Positions 11,126 to 21,533 of a stretch of DNA of 64,000 nt are shown here, one piece after another. Origin of the DNA: Candidatus Aenigmatarchaeota archaeon. GTDB taxonomy: Archaea; Aenigmatarchaeota; Aenigmatarchaeia; CG10238-14. The notes under the pieces are model-generated. The model was not told the DNA's origin and did no database searches. It saw only the letters and a list, made by a program, of their open reading frames with translations. The position numbers and the translations under genes were made by a program. The DNA lies in the NCBI GenBank assembly GCA_030018415.1, contig JASEGC010000003.1:45124-109123 (forward strand). Direction: 5' to 3'. The first letter of the stretch is position 1; each line of letters begins with the position of its first letter.

Positions 11126-11341
11126 TTGAATAATTATTCAATGAGAAGAATAAGCATTCTTAGCATTATTGGGATACTTATAATTCTTGTTGTTCTCATA
11201 CTTTTGATACTAAGATCTGTTGGCATCATAGAAAGTTCTACTGATGATCGATTGTTAATAGCACTTGTTGTTGGTTTGATTCTTCATGCGTTGAAAGTGG
11301 AAGGTGATATAGGGAGGATTAAAGCCAAAATGGGAATATGA
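11126..11341 (+). CDS. Small membrane protein
   Basis: ORF with hydrophobic N-terminus. Confidence 0.4.
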   Translation: MNNYSMRRISILSIIGILIILVVLILLILRSVGIIESSTDDRLLIALVVGLILHALKVEGDIGRIKAKMGI

Positions 11342-11560
11342 GATAAATGTGCATGCTTAAAATCCCTGAAGAGGATGAAGGTTGGCTCGAGAGGGCTGCG
11401 ATAAGAGAAGGTAATTCAAGAGAAAAGTGGAAGAGGGAAGAATTTAGATGATTGAAGTTGAATCATCTTTCTATTTTTTACTTCTTCTTTAACTTAAGAT
11501 AAAAAAAGAACATGTTAATAATTTACCATTTTTAAATAAAACTTTCATCAATAGTTAAAC

Positions 11561-11995
11561 ATGCGAATATTTACGATCGGCCATTCTAACAGAACGATGG
11601 AAGATTTTCTTAAAATACTGAAAGCGCACGAAATAAAACGAGTAGTAGACGTTAGAAGATTTCCAGGTTCTAAAAAATTCCCTCATTTTAACAGGGAAAA
11701 CCTTGAAAAAGTTCTTCCCGAGAATGACATCGGATACTTCTATCTCGGCGAGCGATTAGGCGGTTTCAGGAAGGGAGGTTACAAGAATTATACAAAATCA
11801 GGGGACTTTCAAAAAGGGATAAAAAAATTGTTAGGAATTGTTAGGAAAAATAAAACAGCCGTCATGTGCACAGAATTGCCGTTCTTTCGGTGTCATCGAA
11901 GATACGTTTCAGACGAGCTGGTTAGGCTCGGCCATAAAGTAATTCACATCTTTGACGATAAGAGGACCTATGAACACAAATTAATCGAGCATTAG
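11561..11995 (+). CDS. DUF488 family protein
   Basis: TIGHSNRTMEDFLKIL, VDVRRFPGSKKFPHFNRENL, CTELPFFRCHRR. Confidence 0.9.
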   Translation: MRIFTIGHSNRTMEDFLKILKAHEIKRVVDVRRFPGSKKFPHFNRENLEKVLPENDIGYFYLGERLGGFRKGGYKNYTKSGDFQKGIKKLLGIVRKNKTAVMCTELPFFRCHRRYVSDELVRLGHKVIHIFDDKRTYEHKLIEH

Positions 11996-12287
11996 AGGAA
12001 AAACTCAGATTGATTTGGTAGTTCTTCTTTTATTAAAGTTTCTAACTCTCTTGCTGCTTTGTATATTCTTTCGCCTTTTACTTGTGGACGAAGGTTTTAT
12101 TCATCAATCAGGAAGGAAACCTGTCTGAATTTTAATGTGCAATTATGACATGCTTACTGCTGTTTTTCGCCTTTGTGAATTTGTTGGATACAAAGTGAAA
12201 TTCAAAACTATTAAAGAGAACTTACGGAGATATAGCTTGTCTATGACACAAGCAAGAGAAATTTGAAGGAAGATGTATCAAATTCCT

Positions 12288-14897
12288 TCAAATCAATAGA
12301 CGAAGATTTCCTATTCTTACTTTCTCCAATCCTTCTTTCTTCACAATTTTTAAGCAATTCTGGGCTGTATTTCTGGAGGTAAATGGTAAGTCCTTCATCA
12401 TGAAGTGGGGATAAAACGCAAGTAAACTATAAGGTATCGTTGGATCTATATTAGTAATAAATTTACTAATCTTCTTAACTTGATCTTCTTCTACGTAACC
12501 AGGAACTAAGAGTGTCGACGCGCATAAAAAAGGGACTTCAGGTCTTTTTTTATGATATTTTGCAAGCATCCTAAAATTCTTCAAAGCAGTTTTATTCGAA
12601 ACTCCTGTCAGAGCGAGATTGAGGGCATCATCATAGGCTTTAACGTCAACCTTTATACAGCCTCCTGAATTAAGAGAAATCTCCGCGAATTTTTTGAGAA
12701 GGTTCCAGTTTGCGTTTCCGTTCGATTCTAAACAAATTCTCAGTATATCATTTTTCTTCAATTCTAAAGCTATTTTTGAAGTTTCTATCGCATGTGATAA
12801 TTGAGGATCAGGAGTTCCACCGAAATAGCAAATACAAGTGACTTTGTCGTTAACTTTGCTTGCTAATTCTTCAGCCGAGATTAGAGGAGAAAGTGATTGA
12901 GTTAGATTTTTGAAGTGCCAGTTCTGGCAGAATAAACAGTTAAAGTTACAATTATGAGTAAATACATGATCTCCGTGCATGAAATTATGATAAGGCATTT
13001 CTTTTGAGTTGACTTCTAAATCGTAAAGATAACCATCATACTTCACTTTTTTAATCGAATTTATTTTAAGTACGTGGATATCTCCGTCTACCAACTTTTT
13101 TACAATCAAAGAAATTTTTTTAACGTGTCGAGGATTGACACGTTTGCACTTCCACGGTATGGTATCTCTCTTAAAAAGAAATGTGGGATAAACTTCAGCG
13201 ATGGTGGATCTTCCGTTTAACCTCTTAAATTTTAATCCTTTTCTTTTAACTAAAGAAGGCATGCTTTTATAGAAAAATCTAGAATTATTTCCTTCGATAA
13301 TTATGTCCTGTACAGATTTTTGAGAAATTCTTGGAATAATTCCAAACCTTGCCAAAAGTAAGATTATTCCATAATTTAGCTCGTGACTAATACTATTTGA
13401 TGATATTATTATACCGCCTCGAACTTCATGAGCATGTCCATTACCTAAAAAATAAGAATCCAACAATTCTTTTACAAAATTATCAAACATGTCAAAAACA
13501 AAAGAAGGAACTTTTTTTGAACAACTATTACTTCCTGTTCCTAAACTTTCAAAAACATGATAAAGTATTCTATTAGGCGTAACTACCCTAACTGCGCTTG
13601 GTTCTCCTTTCCGGAATCCTTTACGAATGCTTGTTTCTATGTTGAATATCTTTTTAACTAGCTTTTGTACTTCCCTTGCTAAATCCATTTCTTCTATACT
13701 TAAATCAAAACTTGTTCTTTTTTCCTTTGTTAAACAACCTTCTGCAAGGTAGAATCCTAAGAGTCTTGCAAAACTTTTGTCTAGTCTTAAAATAGCTGGT
13801 ACAAAATTCTTCTTTGAATATTTTGTGCTGAGTCTTAAGTGCATTCTTTCTTTCTTATTTCCTTCAAGTTTAAGGTAGTGGAGTAGGGGCATCGAATTTT
13901 TCCTTCTCCAATTCCCGATGAGGTGTTCTTTCACACTTAAATACTTGGCCAATTCTCGTTGAGATTTGGCATAGAGAAGGTGTTTAACATTATGAACTGT
14001 TATTTTTTCATCACGCTTCATTAATAATTCTATTAAATCGATCGTCGAGACTTTTTTCCTATTTTCTCTTCTTATCTTTTTCAAAATAGGTAAGAATTCT
14101 TCTCCAGTTCTTAGCTCTTTTGCCGGTTTAATTTTGAACCCTTCTTTCGAAAGAACTAATAAGGGGTGATCAGAACTTACATGTATACGTCTTTTATATT
14201 CTAATTCAATTTCAGTCAACTCTCCGTTATTTGGTTTTTTCATCATTCTCGTTACAGGCGCAAACTTCACTTTGAAGTCTAAAGGATCAAAAGATAGGAT
14301 TCCTATTTTTCTTTGAGGCTTTATCCAAGTGACCTCTCCAATTTTTATTTTTTCTTTCGCTTTTTCGAACTCTTCTTCTACCAACTTTCCTATTTTAATT
14401 ACTTGCGGTTTTCCCTCTATTGACACGAATGTATTTTCATTGAAGGGGACACAAGCGCCATAAAACACGCTTAAGTTATAGTAGCCATACTCAGGTCCTT
14501 TACTCTTAGCAAAATTAGGATAGCCACAGCCAGTTCCTCCAGGACAAAATTCGATACTTACACAGTTTGTCGGTAAAGCATCGTAATACCATTCGCACAA
14601 TCCTTTATCTGGAGTACCAGCAATCCTTATAAGTTTGTTGTTTTTGTTCTCTACTAAACCACAGTATCCTCTTTCTCCTTCAGGAATCTTACATTCGTTA
14701 CCGCATCCTAAACATTGCAAACCTTCCGGATTCTTCGGAACAAAGGGAGTTAAATCAAACTTTTTCCTCGAAGTTTCATGAGCTTTTCTTGCTATCGGTA
14801 TAGCTTTTTCAGGATTTTCGATTATACATTTTCTGCATAAACCAAGAAAAGAAGAAATGTATTGCGATTCAGATTTACAGATCTTACAAATGCCCAT
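12288..14897 (-). CDS. Radical SAM protein (AmmeMemoRadiSam/PflA-like) containing an intein
   Basis: Zn-binding N-terminus; C-extein CNFNCLFCQNWHF; intein inserted before the first Cys of CxxxCxxC. Confidence 0.9.
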   Translation of the reverse strand: MGICKICKSESQYISSFLGLCRKCIIENPEKAIPIARKAHETSRKKFDLTPFVPKNPEGLQCLGCGNECKIPEGERGYCGLVENKNNKLIRIAGTPDKGLCEWYYDALPTNCVSIEFCPGGTGCGYPNFAKSKGPEYGYYNLSVFYGACVPFNENTFVSIEGKPQVIKIGKLVEEEFEKAKEKIKIGEVTWIKPQRKIGILSFDPLDFKVKFAPVTRMMKKPNNGELTEIELEYKRRIHVSSDHPLLVLSKEGFKIKPAKELRTGEEFLPILKKIRRENRKKVSTIDLIELLMKRDEKITVHNVKHLLYAKSQRELAKYLSVKEHLIGNWRRKNSMPLLHYLKLEGNKKERMHLRLSTKYSKKNFVPAILRLDKSFARLLGFYLAEGCLTKEKRTSFDLSIEEMDLAREVQKLVKKIFNIETSIRKGFRKGEPSAVRVVTPNRILYHVFESLGTGSNSCSKKVPSFVFDMFDNFVKELLDSYFLGNGHAHEVRGGIIISSNSISHELNYGIILLLARFGIIPRISQKSVQDIIIEGNNSRFFYKSMPSLVKRKGLKFKRLNGRSTIAEVYPTFLFKRDTIPWKCKRVNPRHVKKISLIVKKLVDGDIHVLKINSIKKVKYDGYLYDLEVNSKEMPYHNFMHGDHVFTHNCNFNCLFCQNWHFKNLTQSLSPLISAEELASKVNDKVTCICYFGGTPDPQLSHAIETSKIALELKKNDILRICLESNGNANWNLLKKFAEISLNSGGCIKVDVKAYDDALNLALTGVSNKTALKNFRMLAKYHKKRPEVPFLCASTLLVPGYVEEDQVKKISKFITNIDPTIPYSLLAFYPHFMMKDLPFTSRNTAQNCLKIVKKEGLEKVRIGNLRLLI
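12951..14453 (-). mobile_element. 501-aa LAGLIDADG intein inside the radical SAM gene
   Basis: Starts C149 (CVPFNENTFVSIEGKPQVI), ends ...YHNFMHGDHVFTHN|C; contains LLGFYLAEGCL and LLDSYFLGNGHAHE. Confidence 0.92.
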
Positions 14898-14955
14898 ATA
14901 ATAAAAATAAACTCTTAATTTTAATACAATTCTATTTTAAATTAAGGACGAGTAG

Positions 14956-15531
14956 ATGAGCAAAGAAGATCTGTTAGTTTTGAAGAAAGAAGTTGAAACC
15001 TGTACAAGATGCGATTTGCACAAAACTAGAACTAATGTCGTTTTTGGAGAAGGCTCAGCAAACGCAAGAATAATGTTATGTGGTGAAGCCCCAGGTTATT
15101 GGGAGGACCAGAAGGGAAGACCTTTTGTTGGTAATGCAGGTAAGTTTCTCGATGAGTTGCTTAGTATCGCTGGATTAAAAAGGGAAGAGGTTTTCATAGC
15201 AAACATCTTGAAATGTAGACCGCCTGGAAACAGAGAGCCAAGACCGGAAGAGATAGAATTATGTACTTCTTTCTTGAATAAACAAATAAAAATCATCAAA
15301 CCAAGGATAATCTGTACCCTTGGAAATTACGCGACTTCTTACATACTGGAAAAATATGGGTTTAAGTCTGACAGCATGGGAAAAATACATGGAAAAGTTT
15401 TCAGAGTGAGCAATCTTTCCACTCAGCTTAAAATTATTCCTATGTACCATCCTGCTACCGCATTGTATAAACCCTACATGAAAGAAGTAATAAAACGAGA
15501 CTGGAAGTTAATAAAGGAAGAACTTAAATAA
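14956..15531 (+). CDS. Type-4-like uracil-DNA glycosylase
   Basis: CTRCDLHKTRTNVVFGEGSANARIMLCGEAPGYWEDQKGRPFVGNAG. Confidence 0.93.
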   Translation: MSKEDLLVLKKEVETCTRCDLHKTRTNVVFGEGSANARIMLCGEAPGYWEDQKGRPFVGNAGKFLDELLSIAGLKREEVFIANILKCRPPGNREPRPEEIELCTSFLNKQIKIIKPRIICTLGNYATSYILEKYGFKSDSMGKIHGKVFRVSNLSTQLKIIPMYHPATALYKPYMKEVIKRDWKLIKEELK

Positions 15532-15547
15532 ATCATTCGTTAATGTT

Positions 15548-16216
15548 TTATTTCCTCAACAATTCCAAAACTTCCCTATTGCTCAAATCATACCATTCAA
15601 CGTATGCGTCTGCAACCGCAAAATAAAATTCATCTCTAACGTTTAAACAATAAACCTCATCCGCTTCTTTTCCAACCAGATTGATCGCTCCACTATTTCC
15701 TGTTGGCACTGCTACTATTATCCTTCTTGGTTTCTGTTTTTTGACCGACCTTATCGCAACCAGCATGGTGTAACCAGAAGCAAGACCGTCATCGACTAGA
15801 ATAACAATTTTTCCTTTAAGCTCAGGAAATCTCCTTTCTCTGCAAAACAATTTAACTCTCCTCTCGATTTCCTTTTTTGTTTTCTTAATTTGTTCATCGA
15901 TAATTTCTTTCGTCAGAAAGGATTGTTTCATCAAATTTTGATTAAAAACAATCTCACCATCGTGACTTATTGCTCCGAAACCTGCTTCAGGGTTATCAGG
16001 AAACTGGATCTTTCTCACTACCATCAAGTCAAATTTTACCTTTAGCTTTTCAGCAATAACTTTACCGACAGGAACTCCTCCAGCTGGAATGGCAAGTACT
16101 ATCGCATCCTCATTCGAATATCTCTTCAGTTTTTCTGCTAAAAGTAAACCTGCTTGTTCTCTGTTTTCAAAAATTCTTTTCTTATTTCTTAATTTAGGAT
16201 CCTCTATTAATTTCAT
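15548..16216 (-). CDS. Phosphoribosyltransferase (COG1926-like)
   Basis: VILVDDGLASGYTM, AIPAGGVPVG. Confidence 0.85.
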   Translation of the reverse strand: MKLIEDPKLRNKKRIFENREQAGLLLAEKLKRYSNEDAIVLAIPAGGVPVGKVIAEKLKVKFDLMVVRKIQFPDNPEAGFGAISHDGEIVFNQNLMKQSFLTKEIIDEQIKKTKKEIERRVKLFCRERRFPELKGKIVILVDDGLASGYTMLVAIRSVKKQKPRRIIVAVPTGNSGAINLVGKEADEVYCLNVRDEFYFAVADAYVEWYDLSNREVLELLRK

Positions 16217-16373
16217 TCAATCTTATCTTCATCCTACTTCTCTAATTGTTTATACAACCTAGTACAAAAATAAATTCTTGAAAATACAAAAACGATATGC
16301 CAGAATTTAAGTGTTTTTTAGACATCTCAGTTTTAACTTAAGTATAAGAAGATATGCTTAAAAAGAAATCTTC

Positions 16374-17366
16374 ATGAAAAGATTGATAAGAATACCAGAA
16401 GATGCGGAACTTCCTTTGATAGGACTCGTACAACTTGGAGTAGTGGATAGGGGTACTAATCTTTTACAATTGAGACCAATTACAACATGCAACCTAAACT
16501 GTGTTTTTTGCAGCACCGATTCTGGAAAATTTTCGAAATGTCGCGTTTCCGATTACATGATAGACTTAGATTATTTCCTTGATGGATTAAAAGAAATAAT
16601 AAAGTTTAAAGGAAAAGGAATTCATGCACACATCGATACTGTAGGAGAACCTCTGACTTATCCAATGTTCATAGATTTAATTTCTAGATTGAGTGAAATT
16701 GAAGAATTTGAAACTGTAGCTTTTGAAACTAATGGGACCTTGCTCACAGAAGAAATAATAGATGAATTGAACGAGGTTGGTTTGACAAGAATAAACCTTT
16801 CTGTTCATTCATTAGACGATGAATTAGCCAAGAAACTGACAAGTTTTAAAGACTACAATGTTTCAAGGATAATTGAGTTGATTGGATACGTAACTAATAC
16901 TCCAATCGAGCTAACGTTAACACCAGTTTGGATTCCCGGGATGAACGATGAGGAGATATGTAAGATAATAGAGTTTGCTAAATCTACGATCAAGAACAAG
17001 AGGTTCCCCATTCTGGGCATACAAAAGTATGAGGCTCATAAGTTCGGGAGAAAACCAAAGGGCATAAAGCCAATCTCTTGGTGGAAATTTTACAGAAAAC
17101 TGGAAGGATGGGAAAAACAGTTTAAGATAAAGCTTAGACTTTCTCCAAAAGATTTCGAAGTTGAGAAAAGAAGAGGCTTGCCGAGAATTTTTGAGAGAGG
17201 GGAAAAAGTGAAAGTAGAAATAAAAGCATCTGGTTGGCTCAAGAATGAGATGATCGGAATAGCAAAAGATCGTTGCATGACTGTGGTAAATTGTAATGCC
17301 AATCCAGGAGAAATCTTAAAGGTTAAGATTCTAGAAAATAAACATAACCTTTACATAGCTAGGTAA
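16374..17366 (+). CDS. Radical SAM protein with C-terminal TRAM-like domain
   Basis: RPITTCNLNCVFCSTDSG; C-terminal VEIKASGWLKNEMIGIAKDRCMTVVNCNANPGEILKVKI. Confidence 0.88.
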   Translation: MKRLIRIPEDAELPLIGLVQLGVVDRGTNLLQLRPITTCNLNCVFCSTDSGKFSKCRVSDYMIDLDYFLDGLKEIIKFKGKGIHAHIDTVGEPLTYPMFIDLISRLSEIEEFETVAFETNGTLLTEEIIDELNEVGLTRINLSVHSLDDELAKKLTSFKDYNVSRIIELIGYVTNTPIELTLTPVWIPGMNDEEICKIIEFAKSTIKNKRFPILGIQKYEAHKFGRKPKGIKPISWWKFYRKLEGWEKQFKIKLRLSPKDFEVEKRRGLPRIFERGEKVKVEIKASGWLKNEMIGIAKDRCMTVVNCNANPGEILKVKILENKHNLYIAR

Positions 17367-17502
17367 TTTTCCGAGTTGAAGAATCTTTGATTTATCGTCT
17401 ATCGAAAGCTTTTTAAACTCACATGGTCTTTATAGTATAATTTTTGGATGCTTGTAAACAAGGTGAGAACTATCGAACGCATGAGTTCATGGGTGGAGAG
17501 TA

Positions 17503-18438
17503 ATGTTGCTAGTAGACATTGTTCTATTCATTTTTGGACTCCTGATGATAATTTTCGGGAGCAAAATAATAGTCAAATCTGGGAACGATATAGCCTCTAA
17601 ACTCATGCTTTGTAGAGTTGCTATCGGTGCCATTTTTTTCACCCTCATAACCGCGATGCCAGAAACTTTCACGACTATCTATGCCACTTATCATAGTTCT
17701 GCAAGGATTGGTTTTGCTAACCTAGTCGGGTCAAACATTCATAACATACCGTTAGCTGTTGGTATATCTGCCTTCTTGACTTCATTAACGTATGAGCGTT
17801 TCGCAAACAGGATATGTTTGATCATGATTGTATCGGTCCTGTTTACATCCTTACTGTTGATCGACGATCAAATGAACTCTGTAAAGGGTGTAATATTACT
17901 CGTTTGCTATGGTCTGTATGTTTTTTATGTTATTAAAAAAGATTGGAATAATAACCATGATGAAATCACCAAAACATCAAAGAGTCTGAAGGTAATAATT
18001 TCAACCTTTATTATTGGCGGAATCGTACTCCTTTTTGGTTCTTATTTGGTTGTCGATTCCAGTCTAAATTTGGCTCAGAATTTGGGGATATCTAGTTTTT
18101 ATGTTGGCATTACAATCATGGCCTTTGGTTCGATTATACCTGAAGTTGCCGTTTCACTCGCGGCAGCACTGAAAGGAGATGGGTCGATATCTATCAGCAA
18201 CGTACTCGGTGACAACGTGTTTACGGTATTCGTAATTTTAGGTTTAACTGGAATATTGAGACCTTTCTTCATAACTCCAAGAGAATTTTGGTTGTCGGTG
18301 CTGCCGATGTTCCTCATAACCTTTCTAATATTTCTTATTACATCAAAAAAGAGTCAAAAAATAACGAGGGTAGATGGAATAATTTTACTGGCATTTTACA
18401 TAATCATACTGATAATCCAAACTGTTTATCTGGCTTAA
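17503..18438 (+). CDS. Sodium/calcium exchanger family protein
   Basis: Two repeats: GSKIIVKSGNDIA...PETFTTIYATYHSSARIGFANLVGSNIHNI and GSYLVVDSSLNLA...IPEVAVSLAAALKGDGSISISNVLGDNVF. Confidence 0.9.
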   Translation: MLLVDIVLFIFGLLMIIFGSKIIVKSGNDIASKLMLCRVAIGAIFFTLITAMPETFTTIYATYHSSARIGFANLVGSNIHNIPLAVGISAFLTSLTYERFANRICLIMIVSVLFTSLLLIDDQMNSVKGVILLVCYGLYVFYVIKKDWNNNHDEITKTSKSLKVIISTFIIGGIVLLFGSYLVVDSSLNLAQNLGISSFYVGITIMAFGSIIPEVAVSLAAALKGDGSISISNVLGDNVFTVFVILGLTGILRPFFITPREFWLSVLPMFLITFLIFLITSKKSQKITRVDGIILLAFYIIILIIQTVYLA

Positions 18439-18502
18439 AATATATTTGAGACTTTTTTTGCAAGTCACTATATACCAAAAAGAGATTTTATAGGTTTCAA
18501 GT

Positions 18503-18587
18503 GCAGGGGGTGAGATTTGAACTCACGAACCCACTAAGGGATAGGAGCCTCAGTCCTACGCCTTTGACCTGACTTGGCAACCCCTGC
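18503..18587 (-). tRNA. tRNA-Leu(GAG)
   Basis: GCAGGGG...CUGAGGC loop, long variable arm, GUUCAAAUC T-loop. Confidence 0.9.
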
Positions 18588-18640
18588 TCGTTAATAATCT
18601 TATACTTAATTTATTTAATGTTTTTAACTGACAGAGAAGA

Positions 18641-19270
18641 CTATCTTAGCAACAACTTTCTGAGCATCCCAGGCTTGAGGAGTAAAGCCATGATAATCAC
18701 TACAAAAACTGGCGATAGAAAATATATCGATATGAACAACAGTGAACAATCCCCAGAAAAAGGTAGAACTATAAAGATATTTTCTATGTTCGGGAATAAA
18801 GTTGTGTAGAACCAATGAAGCGTGTAATCAGGACTTGTCCCCACCAGGGATTCCATGTTGGTTAACAACATCTTTCCATCAGGCGCAATTATATACGGAG
18901 GTTCCAACATGTCTATCACAAAACTGACGAACAACCAAGAAGTGAGTCCACCTCTTATCACACCCTTTAAATCCACATGATGTTTCATCGTATAACTCAA
19001 CGGAATACCGAGAACTATGAACGTGAATAACATAATGCCAAAATTATACAAAAAATATTGGAGTGGCGGTGTCAAACTCAAGAAAAAGTCAGAGTACATC
19101 AATTGCGGTGCAATAAACAGCATCCATATGAATGCGAATGCTGTAATGTTGACTATAGCAATCCATTCTTGCTTGGTTATTTTAAACTGTGGAATTTTTA
19201 TTTTCTCCGATTCTATCGCCTTTGGAACATTAATTGCCAATTTTTTCTTGGATTTTACCCTCAACCTCAA
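18641..19270 (-). CDS. Hypothetical multi-TM protein
   Basis: Several hydrophobic helices. Confidence 0.6.
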   Translation of the reverse strand: MRLRVKSKKKLAINVPKAIESEKIKIPQFKITKQEWIAIVNITAFAFIWMLFIAPQLMYSDFFLSLTPPLQYFLYNFGIMLFTFIVLGIPLSYTMKHHVDLKGVIRGGLTSWLFVSFVIDMLEPPYIIAPDGKMLLTNMESLVGTSPDYTLHWFYTTLFPNIENIFIVLPFSGDCSLLFISIYFLSPVFVVIIMALLLKPGMLRKLLLR

Positions 19271-20096
19271 ACACCGACCTAATCGCTAAAAATTCAGTGA
19301 CTTTATTATCTGTTATGGGTCTCAGACAAGTTAAATCTAACCCCACTATCTTTCCGTCTATCGCGTTAATCAATCGAGAGAATTCTCTGAACGAGATTCC
19401 GTTTGGTTCTGGATGGTGTACTGCAGGAGCAAAAGAAGGGTCAAATGCATCGATGTCAACGCTGATGTAGAGTCTAGAGTCTTTCGTGAATTCTTTTAAT
19501 TTTTCTTCTGCTTCTTGCAGGTTATCTTTAATTTGGTTTGGAGTGATATAAGAAATTCCGTTCTTTTCCATGAAATCGAACTCATCCTCGTCGCAGGACC
19601 TTATTCCAACCAACATTATGTTTTTCGGCTCAAGGAATTCACAAGTCCTCCTCAGCCAAGTTGCGTCGTTTATCTTGGGGTTGAACTTAATTCCTTTAAC
19701 AAAATCTAAGTCTTTTATTATCTCATCTTCATATTCATCTTTCAAATCGCAGTGAGCATCGAAAACAATCAATTTTACATTTTCGAATGCTTTCAAAGCA
19801 AAAAAAGTCAGTAAATGACCTCCTCCAAGAATTAAAGGAACCTTATTCTTTCCAACTATCTCTCTAGTTTTTTTAGTTATTTCATCCAACTTTTTAAGTT
19901 TCAAGTCTCCTGTGTCAGCTATCTTTACGTTTTCCAATAAGTTTCTTTTTTTATCTATGTCAAACGGCTCAACAAAGTCGCTAATTTTTCTCAAAGAATT
20001 CAATGCTATCTTAGAATTTTTACCCAAAGGGACCCCAAAGACTATGACATCTGATTCTTCTGGAGTGAACAAATTGCAAATGAATTTTAAGGACAT
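19230..20096 (-). CDS. Arginase/agmatinase family (ureohydrolase)
   Basis: LGGGHLLTFFAL, FDAHCDLKDEY, SVDIDAFDPSFAPAVHHPEPNG. Confidence 0.92.
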   Translation of the reverse strand: MSLKFICNLFTPEESDVIVFGVPLGKNSKIALNSLRKISDFVEPFDIDKKRNLLENVKIADTGDLKLKKLDEITKKTREIVGKNKVPLILGGGHLLTFFALKAFENVKLIVFDAHCDLKDEYEDEIIKDLDFVKGIKFNPKINDATWLRRTCEFLEPKNIMLVGIRSCDEDEFDFMEKNGISYITPNQIKDNLQEAEEKLKEFTKDSRLYISVDIDAFDPSFAPAVHHPEPNGISFREFSRLINAIDGKIVGLDLTCLRPITDNKVTEFLAIRSVFEVEGKIQEKIGN

Positions 20097-20120
20097 GAAT
20101 TAATTATAGAATTCAGTAAT

Positions 20121-20384
20121 TTAATTCCTATGTTCCGCGTAGCGAGAACCAATACTTTGCAACCTTCTTTCCAGTATAACATCGTAGACTGATTCGTCTT
20201 TTGGAATCCACTTTCCATATTTGATCGCCAATTCTCTGATTGCAGTCCTAGCGAGTTCACCAAAACTTCTATAATTTCCTCCCTTCACTATTTCCATCGC
20301 TTGTTCGTACAGTGATTCTTCTAACTTGAAATTGCCTAGAATCTTTCCTTGCTCGTTAATCATTCTAATCAAGACTTTTTCCAT
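20121..20384 (-). CDS. Hypothetical RHH-like small protein; start set downstream of ORF start to clear tRNA-Glu
   Basis: MEKVLIRMINEQGKILGNFKLEESLYEQAMEIVKGGNYRSFGELARTAIRELA. Confidence 0.6.
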   Translation of the reverse strand: MEKVLIRMINEQGKILGNFKLEESLYEQAMEIVKGGNYRSFGELARTAIRELAIKYGKWIPKDESVYDVILERRLQSIGSRYAEHRN

Positions 20385-20421
20385 TGGAATTAGAATAAAA
20401 CTTTTGTATTTATATAAGCAT

Positions 20422-20515
20422 GCCCCCGCCGGGATTTGAACCCGGGTCACAAGCTCGAATCGCCAAGTATTTTCCTTTGAGGCTCGTATCCTTGACCGGT
20501 CTAGACTACAGGGGC
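20422..20515 (-). tRNA. tRNA-Glu (UUC or CUC) with 20-nt intron near 20460-20479
   Basis: Acceptor GCCCCUG/CGGGGGC, A73, anticodon stem CGAGC/GCUUG; excision gives loop CU-UUCGA (UUC) or CUC-UCGA (CUC). Confidence 0.88.
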
Positions 20516-20555
20516 ATAATTGATATGTAAAAAGAATAGATAAAAAGTTTTTATA
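20506..20555. repeat. Direct repeat copy 1 (tRNA-Glu 5' end plus promoter)
   Basis: ctacaggggcataattgatatgtaaaaagaatagataaaaagtttttata. Confidence 0.9.
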
Positions 20556-20647
20556 GTTTCACTGAGTCACAAAGATACATTTTCATTGAAGTTGCTCAGA
20601 GAACTGTACTTAACCTTTCACAGAACAATTTATATTATTTAACCTAA

Positions 20648-21052
20648 ATGTATATCATGAGGATGGAAAAAGTCAGGGATGTGTTGAGAAAGCGTAAGGA
20701 AATTTTGTTCGCTTATCTTTATGGCTCTTTCGCAAAGGATGAGCAGAGAAGAGAAAGCGACGTTGACGTAGGAGTTTTCTTGAGAGGTGGTTTTCAAGGG
20801 GGGACTTTCTACGAAGTTGAGCTCAGTCTTGAAATCGAAAGAAGAGCTGGGATAAAAAACGTTGAAGTTGTCGTTCTCAACGATAAACCATTGCGTTTCT
20901 TGAATCAAGTCTTAAGGTATGGTAAGTTAATAGTTTCAAACAACGAAAGAGAAAGAATCAAGTTTGAGACGTTCGTCACAAAAAGTTACATAGATTTTAA
21001 GCCCTACTACGAGGAATACGACAAAGCGAGAGTAAGGAGGCTTGGGATATGA
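20648..21052 (+). CDS. MNT-type minimal nucleotidyltransferase (antitoxin-like)
   Basis: FAYLYGSFAKDEQRRESDVDVGVFL. Confidence 0.92.
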   Translation: MYIMRMEKVRDVLRKRKEILFAYLYGSFAKDEQRRESDVDVGVFLRGGFQGGTFYEVELSLEIERRAGIKNVEVVVLNDKPLRFLNQVLRYGKLIVSNNERERIKFETFVTKSYIDFKPYYEEYDKARVRRLGI

Positions 21053-21486
21053 TCGACAAAGATTTGATAGAAGCAAAATTCGATACAATCGAAACGAACA
21101 TAAAATTCCTGGAAGAGTTTAAGGACAAGAGTGTCGAGGATTTAGAAAGCAGTTACAAAGACTTACAGGCTATAAAATACTCTCTACTGGAGATTTGCGA
21201 AGCTTGTATAGATGTAGCAAACCATATAATAGCAACAGAAAGGTTAGAAAGAGTGGAAGAGTACTCAAAAATGTTTGAAGTACTGGCTAAAAATAGGATT
21301 ATCCCTAAAAAACTCGGTGAAAAACTGGCAAAAATGGCAAAATTCAGGAATCTACTGATTCATAGGTACGCATATGTTAAGACTGAAAATTTGATCGAAA
21401 TAATCAATTCCAACTTAGTCGATATCGTTGAATTCATGAAAGAGACGGAAAAGTTCTTGAAAAAGAAAAGTTCTTCGAGATGCTAA
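21049..21486 (+). CDS. HEPN/HepT-like toxin
   Basis: C-terminal FRNLLIHRYAYV (R-x4-6-H motif); 4-nt overlap with MNT gene. Confidence 0.9.
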   Translation: MIDKDLIEAKFDTIETNIKFLEEFKDKSVEDLESSYKDLQAIKYSLLEICEACIDVANHIIATERLERVEEYSKMFEVLAKNRIIPKKLGEKLAKMAKFRNLLIHRYAYVKTENLIEIINSNLVDIVEFMKETEKFLKKKSSSRC

Positions 21487-21489
21487 AAA

Positions 21490-21533
21490 TCGGATAGCAT
21501 CCAACGGGATATCCTTAACAGAGCTACAGGGGT
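21490..21533 (-). pseudogene. Truncated tRNA 5'-half-like sequence
   Basis: RC CCCCTGTAGCTCTGTTAAGGATATCCCGTTGGATGCTATCCG; no T-arm follows. Confidence 0.45.
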
